Assembly (NCBI RefSeq): GCF_038039215.1
Contig: NZ_JBBPCL010000001.1
Span: forward strand, 496,001 to 560,000
Source: Pseudonocardia sp. T1-2H
GTDB lineage: Bacteria; Actinomycetota; Actinomycetes; Mycobacteriales; Pseudonocardiaceae
Direction: 5' to 3'
DNA: 64,000 nucleotides
Shown here: one piece after another, positions 1 through 9,595 of the stretch
How the letters are laid out: every line of letters begins with the position of its first letter
Position numbering within the stretch: the first letter of the stretch is position 1
Program-made: the position numbers and the translations under genes
Notes under the pieces: model-generated
Seen by the model: only the letters and a program-made list of their open reading frames with translations
What the model was told of the DNA's origin: nothing
The model's database searches: none

Positions 1-936
1 ACCAGCCGTGTGCCTGCGAAGATCAACCTGCACCTCGCGGTGGGTGGGCTCCGTGCGGACGGCTTCCACGACCTGGTGACGGTGTTCCACGCCGTCAGCC
101 TGTTCGACGAGGTGACGGTCCAGCAGTCCGACGAGCCCGGGCTCGAGGTCCACGGCGAGGGCGTCTCCGAGGTCCCCGTGGACGACACGAACCTGGCCTG
201 GCAGGCCGTGGACATGCTCGCCCGGCACGCGGACCGCGATCCGGACGTGCGCGTCGTGCTGCGCAAGGGGATCCCCGTCGCGGGCGGGATGGCGGGCGGC
301 AGCGCGGACGCGGCGGGCACGCTGGTCGCCCTGTCCGCGCTCTGGAAGCTGGACCTCGGCCGCGAGGAGCTCGCGGGCTTCGCCGCCCGGATCGGCAGCG
401 ACGTCACGTTCGCCCTGCACGGCGGCACGGCCCTCGGCACCGGGCGGGGCGAACGGATCGTCCCGGTGTTGTCGCGGCACCCGTTGCACTGGGTGATCGC
501 GCTGCACCGCAAGGGCCTCTCGACCCCCACCGTCTTCCGCGAGCTGGACCGGCTGCGCGGTGCCGACGAGCCGGCCGAACGGCCCGTCGAACCCGTCCTG
601 GCGGCGCTGGCCGGCGGTGATCCGCGTCAGCTCGCGCTGTCCCTGGGCAACGACCTGCAGGCCGCCGCCGTCAGCATCGCGCCGGACCTGCGCCGCACCC
701 TGCGCGCCGGGGTCAACGCCGGCGCGCTCGCCGGGATCGTCTCCGGATCCGGCCCGACCTGCGCGTTCCTGTGCGCCGACGCGGACTCCGCCGTCGAGGT
801 GGCCGCCGAGCTCGCGGGCGTCGGCGTCTGCCGGACGGTGCGGGTGGCACACGGCCCCGTCCCCGGTGCCCGGGTCGTCGACCCCGGCGACGACACCGGT
901 CCCACCGGCTCCCCACGACCGAGAGCGAAGGCCTGA
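1..936 (+). CDS. ispE: 4-diphosphocytidyl-2-C-methyl-D-erythritol kinase, 5' end outside window
   Basis: IspE phosphorylates CDP-methylerythritol at the 2-hydroxyl in the cytosolic MEP isoprenoid pathway. The frame is open from base 1 and the family's N-terminal PAKINLHL motif lies only four codons in, so the true start is most likely just upstream of the window. The GHMP-kinase glycine-rich loop ([15 protein letters not shown], about residue 90) and the C-terminal GSGPTCAFL motif are both present. The stop codon overlaps the ATG of the next gene (TGATG), which indicates translational coupling. In related actinomycetes ispE follows ksgA. Confidence 0.95.
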   Translation, partial: TSRVPAKINLHLAVGGLRADGFHDLVTVFHAVSLFDEVTVQQSDEPGLEVHGEGVSEVPVDDTNLAWQAVDMLARHADRDPDVRVVLRKGIPVAGGMAGGSADAAGTLVALSALWKLDLGREELAGFAARIGSDVTFALHGGTALGTGRGERIVPVLSRHPLHWVIALHRKGLSTPTVFRELDRLRGADEPAERPVEPVLAALAGGDPRQLALSLGNDLQAAAVSIAPDLRRTLRAGVNAGALAGIVSGSGPTCAFLCADADSAVEVAAELAGVGVCRTVRVAHGPVPGARVVDPGDDTGPTGSPRPRAKA

Positions 937-2732
937 TGGCACGCGCCGGACAGAACCTGATCAACCTCGAATCCGTCACCGCGCACGTCCCGGGCGACGC
1001 CTCGCGTGTCCTCCTCGACGGCGTGTCCCTCGGCGTCGAGCGCGGCGAGCGCGTCGGCGTCGTCGGCCTGAACGGGGGCGGCAAGACCACCCTGCTGGAG
1101 GTGCTCGCCGGCCGGCGGGAGCCGCAGTCCGGCCGGGTCAGCCGGGTCGGCGGGCTCAAGCTGGCCTACCTGACCCAGGGCGACGACTTCCCGCGCGGCG
1201 CCCGGATCCGGGACATCGTGCTGCGCGACTACGGCGCCGAGCACGAGTGGGCGGCGGACCCGCGGGTGCGCGACGTCCTCGAGGGCCTCGGCATCAGCGA
1301 CCTCGAGCGCACCGTGGACGGCCTGTCCGGCGGCGAGAAGCGCCGGGTCGCGCTGGCGGCGACGCTCGTCGGCGAGCCGGATCTCGTCGTCCTGGACGAG
1401 CCGACGAACCACCTGGACCTCGAGGGCGTCACCTGGCTGGCCGGGCACCTGCAGGAGCGGCGCTGCGGCGTCGTGGTCGTCACGCACGACCGCTGGTTCC
1501 TGGACACGGTCTGCACGCGGACCTGGGAGGTCGCGAACGGCCAGGTCGAGAGCTACCTCGGCGGCTACCAGGACTGGATCTACGCCCGCGCGGAGCGGAC
1601 CAAGCAGTCGGACGCGGCCGAGGCCCGTCGGCGCAACCTGGCGCGCAAGGAGCTGGCGTGGCTGCGGCGCGGCCCGCCCGCCCGGACGTCGAAGCCGCGG
1701 TTCCGGATCGAGGCCGCCGAGGCCCTGATCGCGGACGTGCCGCCGCCGCGCAACACGGTCGAGCTGCTCGGCTTCGCGACGAACCGGCTGGGCCGCACCG
1801 TGCTGGAGCTCGACGAGGCCACCGTCAAGATCGCTGATCGCACCCTGCTGGACCACGTGACCTGGAAGCTCGGGCCGGGGGACCGGATCGGGATCGTCGG
1901 CGTGAACGGCTCCGGGAAGACGACGCTGCTGCGCTCGCTGACCGGCGAACGTCCGCTCGACGGCGGGAAGCGGGTCCAGGGCACGACGGTGCAGCTCGCC
2001 GAGCTCACGCAGGACCTCGTCGACCTGCCCAAGGAGATGCGGGTGCTGGAGGCGACCGAGGAGGTCGCCAAGTACGTGAGGTTCGGCAAGCAGGAGATGA
2101 CGGCGTCGCAGGTGCTGGAGCGGCTCGGCTTCCCCGCGGCGCGGCAGTGGACGCCGGTCGGGAGGCTCTCCGGCGGCGAGCGGCGACGCCTGCAGCTCAC
2201 CCGGCTGCTCATGGCCGAGCCCAACGTCCTGTTGCTCGACGAGCCGACGAACGACCTGGACGTCGACACGCTGTCCAACCTCGAGGACCTGCTCGACGGC
2301 TGGCCGGGCACGCTGATCGTGGTCAGCCACGACCGCTACCTGACCGAGCGGGTGTGCGACACGGTCGTCGCGCTGTTCGGGGACGGGAAGATCACGCACC
2401 TGCCGGGCGGGATCGAGGAGTACCTGCGCCGCCGGGCCGCCACGAGGACGTCCACCGCGACGCCGCGGGCGGCCGACGCCCCGTCGCCGCAGCCCACCGC
2501 GCAGACGGTGAGCGCGGCGGAGCAGCGGGCTGCGCGCAAGGAGGCGTCCCGGCTGGAACGCCGGATGACGCAGCTGACGAAGCAGGAGGCGCAGCTGCAC
2601 GAGAAGCTCGCCGCCGCGGCGACGGACCCGGCGCGGCTCCTTGAGCTGGACGCCGAGCTGAAGGCCGTCCTCGCCGAGCAGGAGACGGTCGAGGTCGAGT
2701 GGCTCGAGGCCGCGGAGCGCGCCGAGGGGTGA
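936..2732 (+). CDS. ABC-F family ATP-binding protein (ribosome-associated type)
   Basis: A 598-residue soluble protein with two ABC ATPase domains and no membrane segments, the ABC-F architecture of ribosome-acting ATPases. Domain 1 has Walker A GLNGGGKTT (about 43), signature LSGGEKRR (about 130) and Walker B ending DEPTNHLDL. Domain 2 has GVNGSGKTT (about 323), LSGGERRR (about 410) and DEPTNDLD. An Arg/Glu/Ala-rich coiled coil follows from about residue 525. The ATG overlaps the ispE stop; a longer in-frame extension upstream lies inside ispE and is rejected. The cellular role (translation factor or antibiotic resistance) cannot be told from sequence. Confidence 0.93.
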   Translation: MARAGQNLINLESVTAHVPGDASRVLLDGVSLGVERGERVGVVGLNGGGKTTLLEVLAGRREPQSGRVSRVGGLKLAYLTQGDDFPRGARIRDIVLRDYGAEHEWAADPRVRDVLEGLGISDLERTVDGLSGGEKRRVALAATLVGEPDLVVLDEPTNHLDLEGVTWLAGHLQERRCGVVVVTHDRWFLDTVCTRTWEVANGQVESYLGGYQDWIYARAERTKQSDAAEARRRNLARKELAWLRRGPPARTSKPRFRIEAAEALIADVPPPRNTVELLGFATNRLGRTVLELDEATVKIADRTLLDHVTWKLGPGDRIGIVGVNGSGKTTLLRSLTGERPLDGGKRVQGTTVQLAELTQDLVDLPKEMRVLEATEEVAKYVRFGKQEMTASQVLERLGFPAARQWTPVGRLSGGERRRLQLTRLLMAEPNVLLLDEPTNDLDVDTLSNLEDLLDGWPGTLIVVSHDRYLTERVCDTVVALFGDGKITHLPGGIEEYLRRRAATRTSTATPRAADAPSPQPTAQTVSAAEQRAARKEASRLERRMTQLTKQEAQLHEKLAAAATDPARLLELDAELKAVLAEQETVEVEWLEAAERAEG

Positions 2733-2869
2733 CGGCGCGCGAGCGTTGCCGTGCGCCGAGCAAAGGCCCCGCGACAGCAGCCTCCGCGCGCAGCCCGGTG
2801 AGGGCGTCGAGCCCCTCCCCCGGGGACACCGGCAGGTGTGCCGTGCCTGCGGACCGGGGGACACCGAGA

Positions 2870-4225
2870 TCAGCGACGAAGCTCCTCCAGCAGGAACGCC
2901 TCGGCCCTCGCCCCCGTCGCGAACATCTTCAGGTCGAGGCTCTCGTCGATGCCGTGCCAGCGGCTCGCCGGGTCCCCGACCCCGGTGACCAGCACCGCGG
3001 CGCCCGGGAAGGTCCGCGCGAACTCCGCGATGAACGGGATGGACCCGCCGATCCCGGTCTCGACGGCCGCGTTCCCGAAGGCCTCGGAGAACGCGCGGCG
3101 GGCGGCGTCGTAGGCGCCGCCCCGGGCGTCGATGCGGAACGGCTCGGCGACGCCGCCGCCGGGGGTGATCTCCACGTGGGCGCCCCACGGGACGTGCGCC
3201 CGCAGGTGCTCGGCCAGCTTCTCCCGGCCGGCGACGGCGTCCTCGCCGGGCGCGAGCCGCATGCTCACCATGGCGCGGGCCCGCGGCAGCAGGACGTTCG
3301 ATGCCTGCGCGACGGTCGGCGCGTCGATCCCGAGGACGGCGATCGCGGGCTTGTGCCACACCCGCTCCGGGATGCTGCCGGTGCCGAGCAGCTCGACGCC
3401 GTCGAGCATCCCGACGTCCGAGCGGAAGGTGTCCTCCGGCATGTCCGGGGCGTCGGAGGAGTTCTGCTGCAGCCCGGCGACGGCGACCTCGCCCTTCGCG
3501 TCGTGCAGGCTCGCGAGCGAGTGACAGAGTGCGGTGAGCGCGTCGCCGACCGGGCCGCCGAAGACCCCGGAGTGCACCGGGCGCTCCAGCATGGACACCT
3601 CGACCACGACGTCGACCAGGCCGCGCAGGCTCGTCGTCAGCGCCGGGACGTCGACGGCGGGGTTGGCGGCGTCCGCGATCACGATGACGTCCGAGGCGAG
3701 CAGCTCACGGTGCTTGCGCAGCAGCGCCGGGAGGGTCGGCGAGCCGGACTCCTCCTCGCCCTCGACGAACAGCGTGACACCCACCGGGGGCCTGCCCTCG
3801 TAGGCGCGGAGCACCGCGAGGTGGGTCATCACGCCGGCCTTGTCGTCGGCCGCGCCGCGCCCGTAGAGCCGGCCGTTCCGCTCCGTCGCCTCGAACGGCG
3901 GGCTGGTCCAGTTCTCGTCGCCGCCCGTCGGTTGGACGTCGTGGTGGGCGTAGAGCAGGACCGTCGGCTGGCCCTCCGGCGCCGGCCAGCGGGCGACGAC
4001 GGCGGGCGCGCCACCCTCGGCCCGGAGGATCTGCACGGACTCCGGCCCGAGCGCGCTCGCGAGCTCGACGACCGCGGCCGCGCTGGCCTCGGTGTCCGCG
4101 GCGTGGGCGGGATCGGCCCAGATGCTCGGGATCGCGACGAGCCGCCGCAGGTCGTCGAGGGCGGAGGGGACGACGGCGTCGACCGCGGCCGCCACGCTGC
4201 TGCGAGAAGAGGAGCTGTTCGGCAC
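2870..4225 (-). CDS. M20 family metallopeptidase (dipeptidase)
   Basis: A 451-residue cytosolic M20/M28-superfamily zinc peptidase of the kind annotated as dipeptidase. Metal-site motifs are visible: YAHHDVQP (about 115), GRGAADDKAG (about 140), EGEEESGSP (about 175) and WHGIDESLD near the C terminus. The GTG start is preceded by a short G-rich stretch. It is convergent with the ABC-F gene and divergent from the acyl-AMP ligase gene. Substrate specificity is not evident; peptide turnover is the family expectation. Confidence 0.88.
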   Translation of the reverse strand: MPNSSSSRSSVAAAVDAVVPSALDDLRRLVAIPSIWADPAHAADTEASAAAVVELASALGPESVQILRAEGGAPAVVARWPAPEGQPTVLLYAHHDVQPTGGDENWTSPPFEATERNGRLYGRGAADDKAGVMTHLAVLRAYEGRPPVGVTLFVEGEEESGSPTLPALLRKHRELLASDVIVIADAANPAVDVPALTTSLRGLVDVVVEVSMLERPVHSGVFGGPVGDALTALCHSLASLHDAKGEVAVAGLQQNSSDAPDMPEDTFRSDVGMLDGVELLGTGSIPERVWHKPAIAVLGIDAPTVAQASNVLLPRARAMVSMRLAPGEDAVAGREKLAEHLRAHVPWGAHVEITPGGGVAEPFRIDARGGAYDAARRAFSEAFGNAAVETGIGGSIPFIAEFARTFPGAAVLVTGVGDPASRWHGIDESLDLKMFATGARAEAFLLEELRR

Positions 4226-4319
4226 ACCCCCAGCTTAGGGTCTGTCCTGCGGTCTCCAGCCGGCGTGCGCCGCCCCGGGCCCGGGCGGCGAAGGTCAACG
4301 GCGTCGTAGGCTGCGGAGC

Positions 4320-5981
4320 ATGTCCCGCTTCCTGGCGATGCTGCTGGAGTCCGCGTCCACCACCGGCCGCGGGATGACCACCGGCGAACCCGCCGCCGCC
4401 GTCCGCCGCAGCTGGGCGGACGTGCACGAGACCGCCCGCGGGTACGCCGCGGCGCTGCGCACCCCGAGCGGCGACGTGCCGGCCCTCGAGGCGGGCCGTG
4501 CCGTCGGCGTCCTCGCGGGCGAGCCGGCGTCGATCGCGCCGCTCGCGCAGGCCGTCTGGCTCACCGGCGGCAGCGTGACGATGCTGCACCAGCCCACCGC
4601 CCGCACCGACCTCGCGTCGTGGGCCGAGGACACGGTGGGTGTGCTACGGATGATCGACGCGTCGATGGTCCTGCTCGGTGCCCCGTTCGACGCCCTCGCC
4701 CCGGTCCTCACCGAGCGGGGCATCCCGTTCCGCACCCTGGACTCGTTGACCGGCGATGCGGCGAGCGTCACCCCCGACGTCGACGTGTCCGGCGAGGACG
4801 CCACGGCGTTGCTGCAGCTCACCAGCGGTTCGACGGCGGAGCCGAAGGCCGTCCGGATCACCCACGGCAACCTCTACGCCAACATCCAGGCGATGATCGA
4901 AGCCGCGCGCCTGGACGTCGACCGGGACGTGATGGTGTCCTGGCTGCCGCTCTTCCACGACATGGGGATGGTCGGCTTCCTGACGGTCCCGATGGTCACC
5001 GGGCTGGACCTGGTGACGGTCACGCCGGTGGACTTCCTGTCCCGGCCGCTGCTGTGGGCGGAGCTGATCTCGAAGTACCACGGCACGGTCACCGCCGCGC
5101 CGAACTTCGCCTACGCCGTCCTCGCCCGTCAGCTCGCCCGGGCGGAGGCGGACCTCGACCTCTCCAGCCTGCGGATCGCGCTCAACGGCGCCGAGCCCGT
5201 CGACCCGGACGCCGTCGCGTCCTTCACCGCCGCCGGCGCGCGGTTCGGGCTCCGTCCGGAGAGCGTGCTCTGCGCGTACGGAATGGCCGAAACGGCGCTG
5301 GGGGTGGCGTTCGCGCCCGTCGAGACCGGGCTGGCCGTCGACGAGATCGACGCGGACGCGCTCGAGACGCAGCACCGCGCCGTCCCGGCCGGGGGCGGTG
5401 CGGTCCGCCGGTTCCCGAAGCTCGGGCCGCCGCTGCCCGGCATCGAGGTGCGGGTCGTGGGGGAGCAGGGCGAGGTGCTCGACGCGGGCGGCGTCGGGGT
5501 GCTGCAGCTCCGCGGTTCGTCGGTGACGCCCGGGTACCTGACCGTCGACGGGCCGAAGGCGACCCAGGACGCGGACGGCTGGTTCGACACCGGCGACGAG
5601 GGATACGTCACCGGCGGTCAGGTCGTCGTCTGCGGGCGGCGCAAGGACGTGATCATCATGGGCGGCCGCAACATCTACCCGACGGACATCGAGCGGGCCG
5701 CCGCGGAGGCCGACGGGGTGCGCGCGGGGAACGTCGTCGCGGTCCGGTTGGCCGCAGGGGAGGGACGGCACCGGGAGTCGTTCGCGGTGGCCGTCGAGTC
5801 CCGGAAGGCCGGGGACGCCGAGGCGGAGCAGCTCATCCGCAAGGACGTGACGTCCCGGGTCGTGTCCGCGGTGGGGGTGCGGCCCGCCGAGGTGTCGGTG
5901 CTGCCGCCGGGAAGCCTCCCGAAGACCCCGTCGGGCAAGCTTCGCCGGGCCTCGACAGGGGAGATGCTGGCCGCGCGCTGA
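4320..5981 (+). CDS. Fatty acyl-AMP ligase / acyl-CoA synthetase-like protein (pks16-like)
   Basis: A 553-residue adenylate-forming enzyme. Visible motifs are the P-loop-like TSGSTAEPKAV (about 165-175), YGMAETALG (about 320), DTGDEGY (about 423) and the hinge segment GRRKDVIIMGGRNIYP (about 438-453). The invariant C-terminal lysine lies in LPKTPSGKLRR. Family members activate fatty acids as acyl-adenylates for transfer to a carrier protein or CoA. Its position next to pth-rplY matches pks16 (Rv1013) of M. tuberculosis, where the name polyketide synthase is misleading. The true acceptor is unknown. Confidence 0.85.
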   Translation: MSRFLAMLLESASTTGRGMTTGEPAAAVRRSWADVHETARGYAAALRTPSGDVPALEAGRAVGVLAGEPASIAPLAQAVWLTGGSVTMLHQPTARTDLASWAEDTVGVLRMIDASMVLLGAPFDALAPVLTERGIPFRTLDSLTGDAASVTPDVDVSGEDATALLQLTSGSTAEPKAVRITHGNLYANIQAMIEAARLDVDRDVMVSWLPLFHDMGMVGFLTVPMVTGLDLVTVTPVDFLSRPLLWAELISKYHGTVTAAPNFAYAVLARQLARAEADLDLSSLRIALNGAEPVDPDAVASFTAAGARFGLRPESVLCAYGMAETALGVAFAPVETGLAVDEIDADALETQHRAVPAGGGAVRRFPKLGPPLPGIEVRVVGEQGEVLDAGGVGVLQLRGSSVTPGYLTVDGPKATQDADGWFDTGDEGYVTGGQVVVCGRRKDVIIMGGRNIYPTDIERAAAEADGVRAGNVVAVRLAAGEGRHRESFAVAVESRKAGDAEAEQLIRKDVTSRVVSAVGVRPAEVSVLPPGSLPKTPSGKLRRASTGEMLAAR

Positions 5982-5983
5982 AC

Positions 5984-6050
5984 GGCCTCGAACGCACGAA
6001 CGGCACTTCCGCCCGGTAGGTCCGAGCGGAAGTGCCGAACGCGCGAGGCC
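5984..6050. terminator. Terminator-like palindrome between convergent genes
   Basis: The arms CGGCACTTCCGC (6001-6012) and GCGGAAGTGCCG (6026-6037) enclose a 13-base loop. Outer arms GGCCTCG/CGAGGCC extend the structure. It begins just after the acyl-AMP ligase stop and lies 19 bases from the pth stop, so it can serve both strands. There is no T tract, as is common for actinobacterial terminators. It is related to the palindrome at 17012-17055. Confidence 0.7.
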
Positions 6051-6068
6051 AACAAACAGAGGTGCAGC

Positions 6069-6656
6069 TCAGCCGCTGAGCGCGTGGAACCGGTTCTGGG
6101 CCGGCTCCAGGCCCTCCTGCAACAGGGCCTCCGTCGCGTCCGCGGCGAGGTCGAGCGCGAACTCGAGCTCCTTGCGTTCGACGGAGGAGAACCGCTTGAG
6201 CACGAAGTCCGCCGGGTCCTGGCGGCCCGGCGGGCGGCCGATGCCGACGCGGACCCGGTAGTAGTCCTTCGTGCCGAGCGAGCGGCTGATCGAACGCAGG
6301 CCGTTGTGCCCGCCCTCGCCGCCGCCGCGCTTGAGCCGGATCACGCCGAAGTCGAGGTCGAGGTCGTCATGGACGACCACGATCTCCTCCGGCGGGACCG
6401 AGAAGTACTTCACCAGCCCGGCGACCGGGCCGCCCGAGACGTTCATGTACGTCCGGGGGCGGGCCAGCACGACCTTGCGACCGGCCAGCCTGCCCTCGGC
6501 GACGTCGGAGTTCGAGCGCTTGTGCACCGAGAACCGGCCCGCGCCGGCCCGCGCCGCCAGGAGTTCGACGACGCCGAAGCCGACGTTGTGCCGGGTCTCG
6601 GCGTACTCGGACCCGGGGTTGCCGAGCCCGACCACCAGAGCGGGGCCCGGCTCCAC
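6069..6656 (-). CDS. pth: Peptidyl-tRNA hydrolase
   Basis: A 195-residue enzyme that releases tRNA from peptidyl-tRNAs dropped by stalled ribosomes. The family signature [11 protein letters not shown] is at residues 8-18, the catalytic histidine is in ETRHNVGFG, and the conserved [10 protein letters not shown] and [12 protein letters not shown] segments are intact. The length is normal. The GTG start lies 3 bases after the rplY stop, so pth is co-transcribed with rplY, the usual actinobacterial pair. Confidence 0.96.
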   Translation of the reverse strand: MEPGPALVVGLGNPGSEYAETRHNVGFGVVELLAARAGAGRFSVHKRSNSDVAEGRLAGRKVVLARPRTYMNVSGGPVAGLVKYFSVPPEEIVVVHDDLDLDFGVIRLKRGGGEGGHNGLRSISRSLGTKDYYRVRVGIGRPPGRQDPADFVLKRFSSVERKELEFALDLAADATEALLQEGLEPAQNRFHALSG

Positions 6657-6659
6657 GGA

Positions 6660-7325
6660 TCAGCTCTCGGAGGAGGCGGACGCGTCGGAGGCGGAGGCCT
6701 CGGACTCGGCGGCCGGGGTCTCCGGGGCGTCCTCGACGATACCGGCGCCCTCGGCGTCCTCGGTGGCCTCGAGGTCCGCGGCGGTCGGCGCGCCGACCAC
6801 GTTGACGACGAGCGCCTCCGGGTCGGTCCGCAGCTCGACGCCGTCGGGGAGGGGCAGCTGGCCGGCGAGGAACTGGGTGCCGGCCGCGGCGCCCTCGACC
6901 GAGACCTCGACGGTCTCGGGGATGTTCAGCGCGTCCGCCTCGACCTCGATGGTGTTGAGCTCCTGGGTGACCAGGGTGCCGGGAGCCGCGTCGCCGGTGA
7001 GGTTCAGGTAGATCTCGACGACGACCTTCTCGCCCCGCTGGATGACCAGCAGGTCCACGTGCTCGATGTACGGGCGGATCGGGTGCGTCACGACCGTCTT
7101 GGTGAGTGCCAGCGACGGGGTCCCGCCGATGTTCAGCTCGAGGATCGCGTTGCGACCCTGCTCGCGGACGACGGCGGCGAACTCCAGCGACGGGAGCGCG
7201 AGGTGCTGCGGGTCCGTCCCGTGTCCGTACAGCACGGCGGGGATCTTGCCGGCGCGACGGGTACGGCGGGCGGCGCCCTTGCCGAACTCGGTGCGAGTCT
7301 CGGCGTCGATCTTGCTCTGGGCCAC
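6660..7325 (-). CDS. rplY: Ribosomal protein bL25, CTC/TL5 form
   Basis: A 221-residue general-stress form of bL25 that binds 5S rRNA in the large subunit. The N-terminal 5S-binding domain (about 1-95: [26 protein letters not shown]) is followed by the C-terminal TL5 domain (about 100-185). A Ser/Glu/Ala-rich acidic tail closes the protein. The GTG start at 7325 is chosen because GAGGAG sits 7-8 bases upstream; the longer frame to 7364 lacks a ribosome binding site. It lies upstream of pth in one operon. Confidence 0.93.
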   Translation of the reverse strand: MAQSKIDAETRTEFGKGAARRTRRAGKIPAVLYGHGTDPQHLALPSLEFAAVVREQGRNAILELNIGGTPSLALTKTVVTHPIRPYIEHVDLLVIQRGEKVVVEIYLNLTGDAAPGTLVTQELNTIEVEADALNIPETVEVSVEGAAAGTQFLAGQLPLPDGVELRTDPEALVVNVVGAPTAADLEATEDAEGAGIVEDAPETPAAESEASASDASASSES

Positions 7326-7630
7326 GGTGAATCTCCTCGATCGGGCGTGTCGTGAAGCGTGCACGCGGCGGTGTCGATCGAGGCGGGCGAAAGGTACCCA
7401 CGCGTCGATGACGGCGGGCTAGTACGACACCCGCCCTCGCCGCGGAACTGCCGAGAATCGTACGCCGGGTCCCGGGGCGCCCCGGACCCGGGCCGCGGTC
7501 CCTACAGGTTGATCATGACTTGGGCAAGAGTCATCAAGAACGATGATCCCGGGCGGCGCCGGCTAATGAGCCATATGGCGCGGTGCGATGGACCGAACGT
7601 CGCAACCATCCGCGCTCAACGGGGACCGCC

Positions 7631-8366
7631 ATGACCACACCGCCGTCCGTACCCACGCCGCGTCCGCACGAGCCGCAGGAGCCGCCGACCGAGTGGATCG
7701 CGGCCGTCCCGGCCCAGCGGACGGCCGCCGACGCCGCCGCTGCGGCGGGTCTCACAGCCCCGAGCCCCTGGTCCTCCGCGGGTCGGGTCGGTCGGGGCCG
7801 CCTCGGGCCCGTGGCCCGCCGCCGGCGCGGGCGGCGAGATCCCGCCCGCGGCGCCGCCGGGACAGCGGGAGGCGTCCGGGCAGGCACGGCCGCGCAAGGT
7901 CCGGCGGTGGCCGTGGGCGGGCGCGGGCCTGGTCGTGGGGCTGGCGGTCGGCGCGGGCATCGGAGCAGGAGGTGCGGCGACCACGACGTCGGCGGCCGCC
8001 GCGCCCGCCACCGTGACGGTGACCGCGCCCGCCCCGGCCCCGCGGACGGTGACGGTCACTGCGCCCGCCGCGGCCCCGCAGACCGTCACGGTCACCGCCG
8101 CGCCGACGACCGAAGCGGCGCCTGCGACGGCGAGCTCGGTCTCCGACGGTGTCTACAAGGCCGGGGTCGACATCCGGGCGGGCCGATACAAGACGTCCGG
8201 TGGCGGCACCTACGGCACATGCATTTGGCAGACCTCGCGCGACGGATCGTCCGGCTTCGAGGCCTTCGTCGACGGCGGCTCGAGCTCCGGCCAGATGTAC
8301 GCGTCCGTCGAGTCCGGACAGTTTCTGGAGCTGACCGGCGGCTGCACCTGGACGAAGGTCGGCTGA
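7631..8366 (+). CDS. Membrane-anchored hypothetical protein with C-terminal beta-sandwich-like domain, frame slip inside
   Basis: The N-terminal part (from ATG 7631) is Pro/Ala-rich (MTTPPSVPTPRPHEPQEPP). The transmembrane segment (WPWAGAGLVVGLAVGAGIGAG, about 7908-7970), a Thr/Val/Pro linker with repeats of TVTVTAPA, and the C-terminal domain are in a frame shifted by +1. The C-terminal domain (DGVYKAGVDIRAG, two Cys) resembles a domain seen in many actinobacterial secreted proteins. The slip falls between about 7760 and 7800. Either the gene is frameshifted (or mis-sequenced) or translation starts internally near 7935. Function unknown. Confidence 0.55.
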
Positions 8367-8377
8367 GCCTGGAACGA

Positions 8378-8413
8378 CGACGAGCGCGCCCCGGAACCGG
8401 GGCGCGCTCGTCG
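8378..8413. terminator. Hairpin terminator, 15-bp perfect stem
   Basis: The arms 8378-8392 and 8399-8413 are perfectly complementary around the loop GGAACC. It lies 12 bases after the stop of the membrane-anchored protein. Before the IS481 insertion it would also have been downstream of prs on the other strand. Confidence 0.75.
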
Positions 8414-8492
8414 GATGCCGGGAGAACCGAGGAGGGCGCTGAGCGACTCGGCCCTGCTGCGCGGCGGGCGGAGCCGTCCAGCACCTCCTAGG

Positions 8493-9594
8493 TGTAGTGA
8501 CCCGAGACCTTGTTGACGGTCACGCGGCGAGTCGGGTGATCGGGGGCCGGCCGCCGATGGCGGAGTGGGCGCGTCGAGTGTTGTAGTGATCGACCCAGCT
8601 GTCGAGGGCGGCGAGTCGATCGGTGTTGGACAGCCAGGGGCGGGCGTAGGCGAACTCGCTGAGCAGGGTCCGGTTGAACCGCTCAGCCTTCCCGTTCGTC
8701 CAGGGGCAGCCGGGCTTGGTGAACCGGCGCCGCAGTCCCGCAGCGACGCAGACGGCCTGCCAGAGGGATCCGCGACGGTAGACCAGGGCGTTGTCAGTGA
8801 GGATCCGCAGCACCCGCACTCCTCGGGAACGGAACGAGGCCACGGCCCGGTGCAGGAACCCTGCGCAGGTGGCGTCGCGTTCATCGGGCAACGCTTCGAC
8901 GTAGGCCAGCCGGGTGTGGTCGTCCACGGCGACGTGGAGGTAGTCGAAGCCGATCCGGACTGGCTTGTGCCGGTGGGCGATGGTGGCGTCGCGGCCGAGG
9001 AGCCGCCAGCCACCGCCGTCGGGTACCCGCCCGAGCTTCTTCACGTCGATGTGTAGGAGGTCTCCGGGTGCGCGGCGTTCGTAGCGGATCCCGGAGTGGC
9101 GGCGTACCGGTTCTCCGGTGGTCGGGTCGATCGCCGCCAGCGGGGCAACGTCGTGACGACGCAGCACCCGCCCGACGGTGGACGCCACCAGTTGCAGCTG
9201 CCCGGCCAGATAGACCGGGCCGCGACGCTGGGAGTCGCGAAGCGCCAGGATCTGGGCCTCCACGAGCGCGGGAGTGCGGGTCGGGCTGGTGCGCGGGCGT
9301 GAGGAGCGGTCTTCCAGGCCGCCCCAACCTTCTTCGCGGAACCGGCGGATCCACTTGTGCACGGTGGCCCGGGAGATCCCGAGTTGCTCGGCGATCCGCG
9401 CAGCCGGCCAACCGGCTCGCCAACGTTCGATGATGAGCCTGCGCCCGTGGACAGTGGTGCGGGCGTTACGGTGCGACACGGAAGGCCTCCGGGTTCGAGC
9501 AGGTGCGTCAGACACACTCACTCCGCCGGAGGCCTTCCCCTCGATCAAGCCAACACGCCGTCAACCACCGTCAACAACGTGATGGGTCGCTACA
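8493..9594 (-). mobile_element. IS481-family insertion sequence with CCTAGG target duplication
   Basis: The element is 1102 bp. Its ends are imperfect inverted repeats of about 30 bp, beginning TGTAGTGACCC at the left and TGTAGCGACCC at the right, both continuing to TTGTTGACGGT. It is flanked by identical CCTAGG hexamers (8487-8492 and 9595-9600), the CTAG-centred target preferred by IS481. The right copy contains the prs stop codon, so insertion left prs intact but displaced its downstream region. Confidence 0.93.
8520..9479 (-). CDS. IS481 family transposase
   Basis: A 319-residue transposase. The N-terminal helix-turn-helix (WRAGWPAARIAEQLGISRAT, about 17-36) precedes a DDE integrase core. 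The core has the first Asp in LHIDVKKLG, the second in TDNALVY and the Glu in NGKAERFNRTL. The GTG start at 9479 is preferred because GGAGG lies 6 bases upstream; the frame extends to ATG 9548. The gene appears complete and the element could be active. Confidence 0.93.
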   Translation of the reverse strand: MSHRNARTTVHGRRLIIERWRAGWPAARIAEQLGISRATVHKWIRRFREEGWGGLEDRSSRPRTSPTRTPALVEAQILALRDSQRRGPVYLAGQLQLVASTVGRVLRRHDVAPLAAIDPTTGEPVRRHSGIRYERRAPGDLLHIDVKKLGRVPDGGGWRLLGRDATIAHRHKPVRIGFDYLHVAVDDHTRLAYVEALPDERDATCAGFLHRAVASFRSRGVRVLRILTDNALVYRRGSLWQAVCVAAGLRRRFTKPGCPWTNGKAERFNRTLLSEFAYARPWLSNTDRLAALDSWVDHYNTRRAHSAIGGRPPITRLAA

Positions 9595-9595
9595 C

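Noticed and set aside
627..3359. Very long reverse-strand open frame (about 910 codons)
   Set aside because: It is the shadow of ispE, the ABC-F gene and the M20 gene. Its composition is Arg/Pro-rich without motifs, and real family motifs lie in the other frames.
7359..7634. Short forward gene upstream of the membrane-anchored protein
   Set aside because: It has no ribosome binding site, no motif and atypical residue use. It overlaps the rplY promoter region.
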